40,743 nucleotides of DNA from Atribacterota bacterium (lineage in GTDB: Bacteria > Atribacterota > Phoenicimicrobiia > Phoenicimicrobiales > Stramentimicrobiaceae). Shown in pieces: positions 9,123 to 18,186 of this stretch. The stretch is taken from contig JAQUNC010000021.1 in NCBI GenBank assembly GCA_028717805.1, positions 1-40,743 of the forward strand, read 5' to 3'. Within the stretch, counting starts at the first letter, position 1; the number at the start of each line of letters is the position of its first letter. Made by a program: the position numbers and the translations under genes. The notes beneath the pieces were generated by a model that saw only the letters and a list, made by a program, of their open reading frames with translations, had not been told where the DNA came from and ran no database searches.

Positions 9123-11960
9123 CTATGACCTTATAATTTCTAAGAAAATAGTAACCAGGTCTGGATCAAACTGGCTGCCTGCATTTTTCCTTACTTCTTC
9201 CAATGCTTCCTTCTGGTTTAGTGTTTTTTTGTAATTTCTACTGGATTGCATAGTATCATAAGCATCAAAAATAGCAATAATCCTGGAGAGCAAGGGAATT
9301 TCTTTTTCCTTCAAACCCACCGGGTATCCTGTGCCATCCCATCGTTCATGATGGTATAAAATTTCTTTGGCAATAGAAGAGAAATCAGGAATATTTTTGG
9401 CAATACGGTAGCCAATCTGGCAATGATTTTTTAATTTTTCCCATTCCTCATTAGTCAGAGGATCAGCTTTGAATAGAATTTCTTCGGGAATACCAATTTT
9501 ACCAATATCATGTAACAAAGCCAATAAGTGAAGCCTATTTAGTTCATAATGATTTAAGCCAATTTTTTGACCCATTATAGAGGAAATATTTGCCAAACGT
9601 TGGGCGTGACTTTCTGTATGTACATCCCTTTCGGCCAGTATGGTCAGGAAAGCGTTCAGAAGGTGTTTTTCTCTGCTTTTGGCGTTGAATAGTTTATTTT
9701 GATACATTTTATGGTCAGCTTCTTTTATAATTCCTTCACAATTAATTAAGGCACCCTCTTGAGTAGCGAATCCTATAGAAATGTTAGGATTAAGATACGC
9801 TGGTTGGAAATAGTTTTGTTTGCAACTATTATTTATTCTCTGACTGAAGGCTTCCACTTCTGATATTGAGGCATTAGGAAGAATGATAGCAAATTCATCA
9901 CCTCCCAAGCGTGCCAAAACATCAACTTCCCGAGAATTGCTTTTTAGTGTTTTAGCTAAATTTTTTAATAACTCATCTCCCTGGTGATGTCCAAAGGCAT
10001 CATTAACTGCTTTCAATCCATTAACATCAATCATTACTACACTCAGAGGGAAAAACCTGGGATGATTCATTCTTTTTAATTCTTCTTCAAAATAAGCCCT
10101 GTTGTATAGACCAGTGAGAGTATCATGAAAACTGATATAAGTGATCTTCTCTTCACTTTGTTTTCTTACAATAGCGGTGGCAACCTGATCTGCCACTATC
10201 TCCATAAGTTTAATATCCTTTTCCGAATAACTAGCAGGATTGTAATAATTCTGGACAGTCATAGCTCCGATAACCTTGCCTTCTGTTTCCAGAGGGACAC
10301 TTAACCAGCATATGTCCTTAGTAACAGCTCCCGGATCTTGAACCTTGCCTTCCAGCACTAATTCCTGAATCTGATTGTAATTTAATAGGAGAGACTGCTG
10401 ATGTTCAATGAGATAGTCAGTGAGAGTATTTCTTTGGTTTATATTTTTTGCACAGAAATCGGTTTCTTTTTCATCATTATAATAGACAAAGCATAATTCA
10501 TTAGTACTTTCATCTAAAAGGGCAATATAAAAATTATCAGCATTTATGACTTTTTTCAGTTCGATATGAATAATACTATAAAGTTGAACAAGAGTTATCT
10601 TAGAGTTGGCAGCCTGAGAAATATTATAGAGAACTTGCTTCAATTTCTCATTTTGTTTTTGCTCGGTAATATCTTCATAGAGTGCAATAACTCCTCGAAC
10701 CTGGTCTTTAATTTTAACTTGAGATGTTGAAATTTGAACAGGAATATCTCTGCCGTCTTTTGACCTGCGGTAAGTTTCATATTTAATCAAGGTTGAGCGG
10801 GAAGCACTTCTGGTTAACTTCTTACCTTCCTTTGTTTTTTCCGGGGGATAAAAATTGATTTGATCGATATTTTTACCTATTACATCTTCCCGCTTATAAC
10901 CAAATAATTCAGTAAATCTAAGATTAATATCCAATATTGTGCCTTCCTCATCCTGATAAAGGGTAGCAGGAGGATTGCTTCGGAAGAGGGAAACGAATTT
11001 TTCTTCATTTTGACGCAAGGATTCTTCCGATCTCTTTCTTTCAATGGCGGTGGCTGCCTGTTCGGAAACAAATTCCATTAAATTAATATCTTTTTCAGAA
11101 TATCTATCTTGTTTATCATAAGTGACTACTGCCATGGATCCGATAATTTGATTTCCACTTTTAAGCGGTACTCCCAACCAGGAGGTTTCCTCAGTCAATG
11201 TTCCAATATCAGCAATGTTAACTTGCCCTGCTTCAGCAAACTTTAATATCTGGTCATAATTTGCCAGAAGAGATTTGCCATATTTTATATTGTAATTAGC
11301 CAGAGTTTCCAATACTTCCCGTTTATTTGCTTTTTCATCTGAGTTATCTTTTTCGTCAATAAAATAGGTAAAAATAATCTTGTCTTTTTCTTTGTTCCAG
11401 AGGGCAATATGAAAATTTTTAGCATAGATAATATTATTAAGCTCCTGATAAATAGTATCATAAAGTTCTTGCAAAGAGATATTTGAGTTAGCTGCCTTGG
11501 AAATGTTATATAAGACCTTGTTTAGCTTTTCGTTCTCATTTCTCTGGGTGATATCCTTAAAGGTTAATAAAACTCCTTGATGATTCTGCCTAGAGCTATA
11601 AATGTGAGAGGCAGAAATTTCTATTTCCACAATAGAATGGTCTTTCTTGGTTAGTATGGCATCAGAGATGCAAAACTGTTGACCGGGCTTTTCCCAAAAA
11701 TCTACATAACTTTTCTGCTCATTATTTGAAAATAAAATAAAAGTATCGATTTTTTTACCTTGCATGTCTTCCAACTGGTAATCAAAAAGTTGACTGAATC
11801 TGGGATTTATTGCCAGCACCCTTCTGTTTTTATCTACAAAAAGCATAGCTTCTGGATTATATTGGAAGATTGTGCATTCCTGAATCAAACTATCTTTGGA
11901 ACAAAAATATACTTTTTGTTTTTCTATTTTTTTATCTGAATGTAACAAATACTTTTTCAT
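9123..11960 (-). CDS. PAS-GAF-PAS-GAF-GGDEF-HD-GYP cyclic-di-GMP signalling protein
   Basis: This is a 945-residue soluble sensor with no membrane segment visible. Domains in order are PAS 1 (about 25-140), GAF 1 (150-305), PAS 2 (318-435), GAF 2 (445-600), GGDEF (605-765) and HD-GYP (766-940). The two PAS-GAF units look like an internal duplication: the GAF starts YNISKAANSNISLQELY and YNISQAANSKITLVQLY are near copies. The diguanylate cyclase motif GGDEF (686-690) is intact, with the inhibitory I-site RxxD at 677-680 exactly five residues upstream. The phosphodiesterase half has HD at 817-818 and HHERWDGTGYP (870-880). Both opposing activities therefore look functional: making c-di-GMP and degrading it. 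The signals bound by the PAS and GAF domains are unknown. It is monocistronic and the ribosome binding site is weak. Confidence 0.93.
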   Translation of the reverse strand: MKKYLLHSDKKIEKQKVYFCSKDSLIQECTIFQYNPEAMLFVDKNRRVLAINPRFSQLFDYQLEDMQGKKIDTFILFSNNEQKSYVDFWEKPGQQFCISDAILTKKDHSIVEIEISASHIYSSRQNHQGVLLTFKDITQRNENEKLNKVLYNISKAANSNISLQELYDTIYQELNNIIYAKNFHIALWNKEKDKIIFTYFIDEKDNSDEKANKREVLETLANYNIKYGKSLLANYDQILKFAEAGQVNIADIGTLTEETSWLGVPLKSGNQIIGSMAVVTYDKQDRYSEKDINLMEFVSEQAATAIERKRSEESLRQNEEKFVSLFRSNPPATLYQDEEGTILDINLRFTELFGYKREDVIGKNIDQINFYPPEKTKEGKKLTRSASRSTLIKYETYRRSKDGRDIPVQISTSQVKIKDQVRGVIALYEDITEQKQNEKLKQVLYNISQAANSKITLVQLYSIIHIELKKVINADNFYIALLDESTNELCFVYYNDEKETDFCAKNINQRNTLTDYLIEHQQSLLLNYNQIQELVLEGKVQDPGAVTKDICWLSVPLETEGKVIGAMTVQNYYNPASYSEKDIKLMEIVADQVATAIVRKQSEEKITYISFHDTLTGLYNRAYFEEELKRMNHPRFFPLSVVMIDVNGLKAVNDAFGHHQGDELLKNLAKTLKSNSREVDVLARLGGDEFAIILPNASISEVEAFSQRINNSCKQNYFQPAYLNPNISIGFATQEGALINCEGIIKEADHKMYQNKLFNAKSREKHLLNAFLTILAERDVHTESHAQRLANISSIMGQKIGLNHYELNRLHLLALLHDIGKIGIPEEILFKADPLTNEEWEKLKNHCQIGYRIAKNIPDFSSIAKEILYHHERWDGTGYPVGLKEKEIPLLSRIIAIFDAYDTMQSSRNYKKTLNQKEALEEVRKNAGSQFDPDLVTIFLEIIRS

Positions 11961-12282
11961 ACTATTTAGATTTCTTATTATTTGTTTATTAATAATTATA
12001 AGTTAGATTGAGGTCATATGTAAAGGCAATATCTGGAAGTATGTTAAACATGTTATCGTTCGTGGCTCTATTCGTTTTGTTAAAAAGGTTAGAGTGTGAA
12101 AAATCAGTATTATTTGCTTGAAGTTCCGGGAATAAGGAAACGTTGCCAGATGAGGCTTTGTTTTAAATAAGCTATTATTTTTAGTTGATTATATTATAAT
12201 GAAAAATATATGCTATAATCAATCAAATGTTATTAGAATTTAATTAACAGGCAATTATGCAAAAGAAAGAATAGAGAAGCTG
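11961..12282. other. Divergent intergenic region with AT-rich palindrome
   Basis: This 322-base gap lies between two divergent genes and contains no convincing ORF. TTGATTATA (12185-12193) and TATAATCAA (12214-12222) form a perfect 9-bp inverted repeat with a 20-base spacer. It includes TATAAT hexamers that could be -10 boxes (12195-12200 and 12214-12219), but no well-spaced -35 box accompanies them. The repeat could be an operator for the apbE operon or simply AT-rich promoter sequence. Confidence 0.35.
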
Positions 12283-13281
12283 ATGTCTCATATTAATATT
12301 AACCAGGATGACCTGAACTATAAAGCATGTTCTCACTTCAGCTATGCATTGGGTACTTTAATTTATCAGAAGATTAGCTCTTCCAAAGCTAAGACCGTGG
12401 AGATAATTAAAGAAGTAATTAAGTTGATTGATAGATTGGAAAAAATAATGAGTTTTTATAATATAAACAGCCAGATAAGCCAAATAAACCAGCAAGCCGG
12501 AAAAGCATGGACTTCAGTTTCTCCAGAGTCTCTTCTGGTAATCAAAGAAGCAAAGAGATATGCTCGTCTCACTAAGGGGCTATTTGATATCACCATAGCC
12601 GTATTGGTTAATCTCTGGCAACAATATGGTAAAGTAGGACAGCTACCACCCCACCATTTAATAGAAGAGGCATTAACAAAGATAAATTATGAGGATATTC
12701 TGATAGAGGAAGAAAAGGGCAGAGTGAAGTTACAGAAAGAAAAACAGAAAATAGACCTGGGAGGAATAGCAAAGGGTTATATAGCCAATTGTGTGATAGA
12801 ACTTTATCGGGAAAATCGTCTTCATTCCGCAATAGTTAATCTAGGAGGTAACGTAGCTGTACTTGGCAAACGAGAAGATGGTAAATTATGGCAGGTAGGA
12901 ATACAAGATCCTGAACAGAAGAGAGGTAAATGTCTGGCAACTGTTGCGGTTAGTGACACTTCTGTAGTCACCTCCGGGAATTATGAGCGTTTTTATTTAG
13001 AGGGAAATCGGAAATATCATCATATTCTGAATCCATTTACTGGTTACCCGTCCAATAGTGGATTGAATAGTGTTACTATTATTTATCCCGATGCAATGCT
13101 GGCAGATGTACTATCTACTGCTATTTTTATAGCAGGACTGGAAGAAGGGATAAATTTGCTCTGTCATTATGCCGATGTAGAAGCAATTATGGTAAATAAT
13201 CATAGACAAATATATTTTTCTCGCGGTATACTAAGTAAATTTCAATTAATTGAAGAAGGTTATAATTTATATCAATTTTAA
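12283..13281 (+). CDS. apbE: FAD:protein FMN transferase (ApbE)
   Basis: ApbE attaches FMN from FAD covalently to a Thr or Ser of acceptor proteins. This 332-residue protein shows IDLGGIAKGY (157-166), the VNLGGN strand (185-190), the HHILNPFTGYP segment (246-256) and the ADVLST motif with Asp275, all typical of the metal- and FAD-binding site. Many ApbE proteins are exported lipoproteins, but this one starts MSHININQDD and has no signal peptide or lipobox, so it appears cytoplasmic. The next gene, 23 bases downstream, encodes an FMN-binding acceptor domain with the target motif, so the pair is a transferase with its substrate. The ribosome binding site (AGAGAAG) is moderate. Confidence 0.93.
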   Translation: MSHININQDDLNYKACSHFSYALGTLIYQKISSSKAKTVEIIKEVIKLIDRLEKIMSFYNINSQISQINQQAGKAWTSVSPESLLVIKEAKRYARLTKGLFDITIAVLVNLWQQYGKVGQLPPHHLIEEALTKINYEDILIEEEKGRVKLQKEKQKIDLGGIAKGYIANCVIELYRENRLHSAIVNLGGNVAVLGKREDGKLWQVGIQDPEQKRGKCLATVAVSDTSVVTSGNYERFYLEGNRKYHHILNPFTGYPSNSGLNSVTIIYPDAMLADVLSTAIFIAGLEEGINLLCHYADVEAIMVNNHRQIYFSRGILSKFQLIEEGYNLYQF

Positions 13282-13304
13282 TAATACTATTAAGGAGTAA
13301 AAAA

Positions 13305-13721
13305 ATGTTTGGGAGGATCAAAAATAAAATGTTAAGAATTCTCGGTTATATTGTCTTAGCAATTCTAGTAATTGGTTTAGGTGGTTTCATCTATGCCACT
13401 CAGGGTATGAGTAAATATAGGAAGATGGTAATTAATGATATAGATTTGAGTAAGTTAAAAGATGGAGTTTATCAAGGTGCATTTACCGACGGACGCTGGA
13501 AAAATGAGTTAGAAGTGACAGTGAAAGATCATACTATAACTGATATTAAAATGGTTAAAGCTTCTGATTGGTCAGGAATGAATGCTTTTAGCGAAAAGGT
13601 ATTTCAACTGGTAAAAGAAAAGCAGTCACTGCAGATTGATACAGTATCCGGTGCTACCGTTAATACAAAAGCAGTTTTGAAATCTATCGAAAATGCTTTA
13701 ACACCAGAAAGTCAAAGCTAA
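13305..13721 (+). CDS. Membrane-anchored FMN-binding domain protein (flavinylation acceptor)
   Basis: This is a 138-residue protein with one N-terminal membrane helix (about 12-31) after a positively charged start (GRIKNKMLR), then a single FMN-binding domain (about 50-135). The flavinylation motif SGAT lies at 115-118, so Thr118 is the expected FMN attachment site. By the positive-inside rule the domain should face outward. Such domains carry electrons outside the cytoplasmic membrane, for example in RnfG, NqrC and extracellular electron transfer proteins. Here it stands alone with ApbE, without Rnf or Nqr genes, so its redox partner is unknown. A strong AAGGAG site precedes the ATG. A long hairpin follows at 13779-13823. 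Confidence 0.88.
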   Translation: MFGRIKNKMLRILGYIVLAILVIGLGGFIYATQGMSKYRKMVINDIDLSKLKDGVYQGAFTDGRWKNELEVTVKDHTITDIKMVKASDWSGMNAFSEKVFQLVKEKQSLQIDTVSGATVNTKAVLKSIENALTPESQS

Positions 13722-13778
13722 TATTCAAGGGGAATTCCTCTCCTTCAATATCCCTGAATAATTTATTTAGAAAAGATG

Positions 13779-13823
13779 ATTTAATAATATCGGAATTTCT
13801 CTGAAATTCCGATATTATTAAAT
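13779..13823. terminator. 21-bp perfect hairpin between convergent genes
   Basis: A perfect 21-bp inverted repeat (13779-13799 with 13803-13823, core ATATCGGAATTTC) has a 3-base loop, TCT. It lies between the convergent FMN-binding gene and ilvC, the place for a shared terminator. No T-run follows on either strand, so termination is likely but not certain. Confidence 0.55.
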
Positions 13824-13894
13824 ATACCCATATTACTTATAGACCAGTTTGTTTTTTCCATTTATTAATATTATTAATATTAGGTAGATAAATA

Positions 13895-14893
13895 TTATCC
13901 TTCCTTAATCCATGGTATCATTGCACGTATCTTCTCGCCCACTTTTTCAATGAGAAGATTAGACTCTTTATCCCTCATAGCGCTAAAGAATGGTCTCCCT
14001 ACCTGGTTTTCCAGAAGCCATTCTCTAGCAAAAGAGCCATTCTGTATTTCCGCTAATAATTTTTTCATTTCTTTTCTGGTTTCCTCAGTAATAATACGTT
14101 TACCCGATTTTAAGTCACCATATTCTGCAGTATTACTAACATTATCACGCATGTGGGTGATTCCGCCGGCGTAGATAAGATCAACAATTAATTTTAATTC
14201 ATTTAAGCATTCAAAATAGGCTACTTCAGGTTGATAACCTGCTTCTACAAGGGTATCAAAACCGGCTTGAATTAAAGCTACCACACCTCCGCATAAAACA
14301 GCCTGTTCTCCAAATAGATCAGTTTCAGTTTCTTCCTGAAAGGTGGTTTCAATAGCACCAGCACGAGTTCCGCCAATAGCCTGAGAGTAAGCCAAAGCTG
14401 TATCTTTGGCATGACCAGTAAAATCCTGATATATAGCAATCAAGTTGGGCACACCACGCCCTTCAACATACATCTTTCTGACAATGGCACCAGGTCCTTT
14501 AGGGGCAACCATTATAACATCAACATATTCAGGCGGTATAATCTGTTTAAAGTGAATATTAAATCCATGTGAAAACATCAAAGTATTTCCTTCTTTCAGA
14601 TTTTCCAGAATCCTGTTTAAGCAGCAAATCTGTGGTTGGATTTCATCTGGTATTAAAATCTGTACAATATCTGCTTGTTGCACAACCTTCTCAATACTCT
14701 CTACTCTTAAGCCATCATTTTTTGCTTTTGACCATGATTTACCATTTTCTCTTAGTCCCACTACAACATTAATTCCACTGTCCTTAAGATTTAGAGCTTG
14801 ACCCCTTCCCTGGCTTCCATAACCAATGATCGCTACAGTTTTATTCTGTAAATAACTCTTGTCAGCATCCTCATCATAATAAATTTTTGCCAT
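13895..14893 (-). CDS. ilvC: Ketol-acid reductoisomerase
   Basis: IlvC converts acetolactate or acetohydroxybutyrate to the dihydroxy acid with NAD(P)H and Mg2+, the second common step of isoleucine and valine synthesis. The 332-residue class I protein shows the dinucleotide motif [10 protein letters not shown] (24-33), APKGPG (130-135) and the metal-binding segment [11 protein letters not shown] (187-197) with Asp192 and Glu196. The usual His-Ala after YGSQG is Arg-Gly here, a minor deviation in the cofactor loop. It is the last gene of the ilvB-ilvN-ilvC operon, 43 bases after ilvN, with a strong AAGGAGG site. Expression should be controlled by the tandem riboswitch leader ahead of ilvB. 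Confidence 0.96.
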   Translation of the reverse strand: MAKIYYDEDADKSYLQNKTVAIIGYGSQGRGQALNLKDSGINVVVGLRENGKSWSKAKNDGLRVESIEKVVQQADIVQILIPDEIQPQICCLNRILENLKEGNTLMFSHGFNIHFKQIIPPEYVDVIMVAPKGPGAIVRKMYVEGRGVPNLIAIYQDFTGHAKDTALAYSQAIGGTRAGAIETTFQEETETDLFGEQAVLCGGVVALIQAGFDTLVEAGYQPEVAYFECLNELKLIVDLIYAGGITHMRDNVSNTAEYGDLKSGKRIITEETRKEMKKLLAEIQNGSFAREWLLENQVGRPFFSAMRDKESNLLIEKVGEKIRAMIPWIKEG

Positions 14894-14936
14894 ATTACAG
14901 TTCCTCCTTATAATTTTTATTATTAATTGATAACCA

Positions 14937-15431
14937 TTAATTTAAGATTCTTTGTGCTCCTCTGGAAAGAGAGATTTTACCAGTACGGGCAATTTCTAAA
15001 ATACCGAAAGATTCCAGTAATTTTAATTTGGCATTTATTTTTTCCTGTGTTCCAGTTATTTCAATAGTGAGAGCCTGTTTCTCAATATCTACAATATGTC
15101 CCCGGAAAGTATCGACCAGTTGCATGATTTCAGTTCTCTGATCAACCGATTTGGTACTTACTTTAATTAAGGCTAATTCTCTCTCTACTGAAATATCCCT
15201 GGGAAGATCCCTTACTCTTATTACATCAACCAATTTATTGAGCTGCTTGGTAATTTGCTCCAGAATATGCTCATCTCCTTCTGTTACAATGGTAATTCTA
15301 GTGATGCCTTTCTTTTCTGAATGCCCTGCTGCAATACTATCTATATTAAATCTTCTGCGATTAAAGAGACTGGAAACACGTGCCAATACTCCGGGATGAT
15401 CTTTAACTAGAATAGCAATAGTATGTTTCAT
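14937..15431 (-). CDS. ilvN: Acetolactate synthase small (regulatory) subunit
   Basis: This is the 164-residue regulatory subunit of acetohydroxyacid synthase, which binds the large subunit and confers feedback inhibition, usually by valine. The N-terminal ACT domain (about 1-75) begins [26 protein letters not shown], and the C-terminal small-subunit domain spans about 76-160. Length and both domains are normal for the family (also called ilvH). The start codon overlaps the ilvB stop as ATGA, so the two subunits are translationally coupled. Confidence 0.95.
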   Translation of the reverse strand: MKHTIAILVKDHPGVLARVSSLFNRRRFNIDSIAAGHSEKKGITRITIVTEGDEHILEQITKQLNKLVDVIRVRDLPRDISVERELALIKVSTKSVDQRTEIMQLVDTFRGHIVDIEKQALTIEITGTQEKINAKLKLLESFGILEIARTGKISLSRGAQRILN

Positions 15432-17104
15432 GATTCATTCACTCCTAACATTTTATTAATTGATTCACCGGGTGCCACCATAGGCAATACATTTTCTTCG
15501 GATGGAATGAGGCAATCTATTAAGAAAAAGGTTCTTTCGGACAATGCTTGAGCCAGAGCAGTGTTGAAATCTTCAGTCCTGGAAACCCTTACTCCCTTTC
15601 CACCATAAACCTGAACAACCTGAGCAAAGTTAGGACTACCTTCCAGGCTAGTTGCGGAATATCTTTTTCCGAAGAATAATTCCTGCCATTGGCGGACCAT
15701 ACCCAGATAACCATTATTCATAATCAAAACTACAATGGGTATTTTATTATAAATGGCAGTAGCTAATTCCTGGATATTCATCTGAAATCCGCCATCTCCC
15801 GCTATGCAAAAGACTCTTTTCTCTGGACACCCGATTTGAGCACCTATAGCTGCTGGTAGACCAAATCCCATTGTTCCCAATCCTCCTGAGGTGATGAAGC
15901 TTCGAGGGTAGCTGAATTTATAATATTGAGCAACCCACATCTGGTGTTGACCAACATCAGTGACAATAACAGAATTCTCTTTGGTTGATTCATATAGTTT
16001 TTCAATGATATATTGGGGCCTTAACTGATCATCATGGTGGTATTGCAAAGGATACTTTTGTTTTAAATGAGCTATTCTATTTACCCAATCTTTTTCCGGT
16101 TTGGATTCTGTAAATTGTATTAGTTTAGTCAAAACATATTTCAGGTCTCCCACAATAGGAATATCTACTCTAACATTTTTACTGATTTCAGCTGGATCGA
16201 TATCTACATGAATAAATTTGGCATCAGGACAGAAATCTTTAGCACTCCCGATTACCCGGTCATCAAAACGAGTTCCCAGGGCTATAACTAAATCTGCTTC
16301 ACTCATGGCAGTGTTAGCATAATATGTACCATGCATTCCCAGCATTCCCAGCGCTAAGCAGTGTTCTTCGGGAAAACTTCCTAATCCCATCAGAGTAGTA
16401 GTGATAGGAATATTTGTTTTTTGAACAAAATCTTGTAGTTCTTGGGCAGCATTGGAGTTGATTATTCCTCCACCAGCATAAATAATTGGTCTTTTCGCTT
16501 TCTGAATAGCCAGAGTCGCTTTTTTAATTTGATTTAAATTTCCTTTTAATGTAGGCCGGTAACCAGTGCATTTATCCTTTTCCGGATAAGAAAAATCTGT
16601 TTGGACAAGCTGAACATCTTTGGGTAAGTCAATTAAAATTGGTCCTGGTCTCCCATTTTTTGCCAAATAAAATGCCTCTTTGATAGTAGAAGCAAGATCT
16701 TTAATGTTCATTACTAGATAATTATGCTTGGTGATAGGTAGAGTGATACCGGTAATATCTACCTCCTGGAAAGCATCTGTACCAATAAATGGCGAAATAA
16801 CCTGTCCGGTGAAAGCAACTATTGGTATAGAATCTAAATAAGCATTAGCTAGACCGGTTACCAGGTTAGTAGCTCCCGGACCAGAGGTGGCGAAGCATAC
16901 TCCTACCTTACCAGTTGCTCGGGCATAACCATCAGCGGCATGTGCTGCCCCCTGTTCATGTTTGGTCAAGATATGAGTGAAGGAGGCTTTTTGGTAAATA
17001 GTGTCATAAAGAGGCATAATGGCACCTCCGGGAATCCCGAAAACCACCTCGACTTTCTCTCTTTTTAGACATTCCACAATAATTTCGGTCCCACTTAGTT
17101 TCAC
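15428..17104 (-). CDS. ilvB: Acetolactate synthase large (catalytic) subunit
   Basis: IlvB is the thiamine-diphosphate enzyme that condenses two pyruvates, or pyruvate with 2-oxobutyrate, to start branched-chain amino acid synthesis. The protein of about 558 residues shows FGIPGGAIMPLYD with the catalytic Glu in KHEQGAAHAADGYARA, and the ThDP motif GDGGFQMNIQELATA closing at IMNNGYLG. I place the start at the GTG at 17104, giving MKLSGTE, the usual beginning for the family. The ATG two codons earlier (17110) lies only one base from the AAGGAGGG ribosome site, whereas the GTG is spaced about 7 bases. It overlaps ilvN by 4 bases and is preceded by a leader of over 700 bases that carries two riboswitches. 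Confidence 0.95.
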   Translation of the reverse strand: MKLSGTEIIVECLKREKVEVVFGIPGGAIMPLYDTIYQKASFTHILTKHEQGAAHAADGYARATGKVGVCFATSGPGATNLVTGLANAYLDSIPIVAFTGQVISPFIGTDAFQEVDITGITLPITKHNYLVMNIKDLASTIKEAFYLAKNGRPGPILIDLPKDVQLVQTDFSYPEKDKCTGYRPTLKGNLNQIKKATLAIQKAKRPIIYAGGGIINSNAAQELQDFVQKTNIPITTTLMGLGSFPEEHCLALGMLGMHGTYYANTAMSEADLVIALGTRFDDRVIGSAKDFCPDAKFIHVDIDPAEISKNVRVDIPIVGDLKYVLTKLIQFTESKPEKDWVNRIAHLKQKYPLQYHHDDQLRPQYIIEKLYESTKENSVIVTDVGQHQMWVAQYYKFSYPRSFITSGGLGTMGFGLPAAIGAQIGCPEKRVFCIAGDGGFQMNIQELATAIYNKIPIVVLIMNNGYLGMVRQWQELFFGKRYSATSLEGSPNFAQVVQVYGGKGVRVSRTEDFNTALAQALSERTFFLIDCLIPSEENVLPMVAPGESINKMLGVNES

Positions 17105-17392
17105 AACCATCCCTCCTTATTAAAGATATTTATATTTTTGTTGTTTTTAGTAATTACCATAAATCTCAATCTGTTAGAATATACAAGGGAACTACTTCCT
17201 CTTGAGAACCCCTAAAATTAAGTTCAAGTGTAATATTTATTAATTTCTTCCATATCTTGTTTTTAATATTCTTTTATAATAAATACTATTTAATCTAAGT
17301 TAGTTAAGGCGTAAAAATTTATAGGAATTATATCCCCGTCCATAAAATATAATCGAGCACATTAATTCCTTAATTTAACATAAATAGATATA

Positions 17393-17545
17393 GTTAAACC
17401 CCAGGGATAGTTCCTTAATTGTAAAATTTGGGACCTATCCGCTGGGGTCTTTTTTACCCACGGTGTAATACGTTTTATCCGAAACGCATTTTATGCCACT
17501 TGGTCCAGACTTTTAATAAAAACGGAACCCTAGGCATACTCCCGA
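17393..17545 (-). ncRNA. ykkC subtype-2 riboswitch (ppGpp type) with terminator platform
   Basis: Just after the T-box terminator, the minus strand carries the ykkC hallmark CTAGGGTTCCG (17523-17533), then CTGGACCAAGTGGCA, ACACCG (17461-17466) and GGGTAAAAAAGACCCC followed by AGCGGATAGG (17434-17459). These elements and their order match ykkC subtype 2, whose members sense ppGpp, PRPP or nucleoside diphosphates. The ppGpp class is known to precede branched-chain amino acid genes, which fits ilvBNC. GGATAGG (17434-17440) can pair either with CCTA of the aptamer or with CTATCC (17405-17410) in a long hairpin (17396-17449). This suggests an ON switch in which ligand prevents termination. The U-tract after that hairpin is weak. 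Subtype assignment to ppGpp rests on gene context. Confidence 0.72.
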
Positions 17546-17549
17546 AAAT

Positions 17550-17820
17550 AAAAAAATCCTTCTTCCCATTTTAATCTTACTAATTAAAATAGGGACGAAG
17601 GATTCGTGGTACCACCCTAATTTGATAAAGAAAATAATATTTCTTTATACTACTTAATTGGCATAACGCATTAAAAATGCGACTGGATTCATTTGATGGT
17701 CAGTTTAGATAATAGAAGTGATTTTCAACAAAGTAGAACTACCAGTTCACACCATTTCCTGGCTCTCTTTAGTTCATTGCTTTGCCTAACTGTCTTCTAT
17801 TTTAGGTTATATTAAATTTC
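17550..17820 (-). ncRNA. T-box riboswitch leader of ilvBNC, isoleucine specifier AUC
   Basis: The conserved T-box sequence AGGGTGGTACCACG is exact at 17605-17618 on the minus strand. Stem I begins AATAGAAG and closes with CTTCTATT. The AGAGAGCC and GGTGTGAACTGG elements of the distal stem are visible. On the 3' side of the specifier loop, TTGAAAATCAC contains AUC followed by A (17720-17722), an isoleucine codon, matching the genes controlled. After the T-box a terminator stem pairs AATCCTTC with GAAGGATT (17550-17604) and ends in seven Ts. Known mechanism: uncharged tRNA-Ile stabilises the antiterminator and allows transcription. Confidence 0.93.
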
Positions 17821-17825
17821 TATGG

Positions 17826-17854
17826 ATTGTACTAAAAAACCCAACATATGTCAA
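17826..17854 (-). promoter_or_regulatory. Sigma-70-type promoter of the ilvBNC leader
   Basis: On the minus strand TTGACA (17849-17854) and TACAAT (17826-17831) are separated by exactly 17 bases. Transcription should start near 17819, immediately before stem I of the T-box. Confidence 0.85.
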
Positions 17855-18186
17855 ATAATATTTTTTCTGGTGTGAATTAAAAATTAAAAGTGAACTCTTT
17901 TTAGCTGATTTAAAGTTTAAAGGCGCACCTATATGGAGTATCAAGGGTAATATCAGCTTCATATTATTAGAGAGTAAAATCGAGCTTACTGAGGCGATAT
18001 TTTAATGTATTTTTTAATAATATGGTTTGCAATAAAACGTAAGTAATTATAAAATTAATATTGAGGAGTAGAAATTGGAGCAAGAAAAATAATGGTAAAT
18101 AATTAAAAAAGTAAAAATATTCTTCATTTTTAAATTCTGGTATAAATATAGGAGAGGCATTAAAATAAAATCTTTAGGAGGGGAAA
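17855..18186. other. Intergenic region with no gene
   Basis: This is AT-rich DNA between the ilv promoter and the secreted-protein gene. It holds the 51-bp dispersed repeat at 17871-17921. I see no ORF with a ribosome binding site and no clear plus-strand promoter. Confidence 0.5.
17871..17921 (+). repeat. Dispersed 51-bp repeat, copy 1
   Basis: This 51-bp sequence, beginning TGTGAATTAAAAATT and containing AGTGAACTCTTTTTAGC, recurs exactly in the opposite orientation at 31101-31151. Both copies are intergenic. It may be an insertion-sequence end, a small non-autonomous element or a recombination footprint. Confidence 0.85.

Noticed and set aside
17397-17450. Plus-strand intrinsic terminator (stem with TCTTTTTT)
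   Set aside because: The T-run is the complement of the conserved A-rich loop of the minus-strand riboswitch, and no plus-strand gene ends nearby, so I read it as part of the riboswitch.
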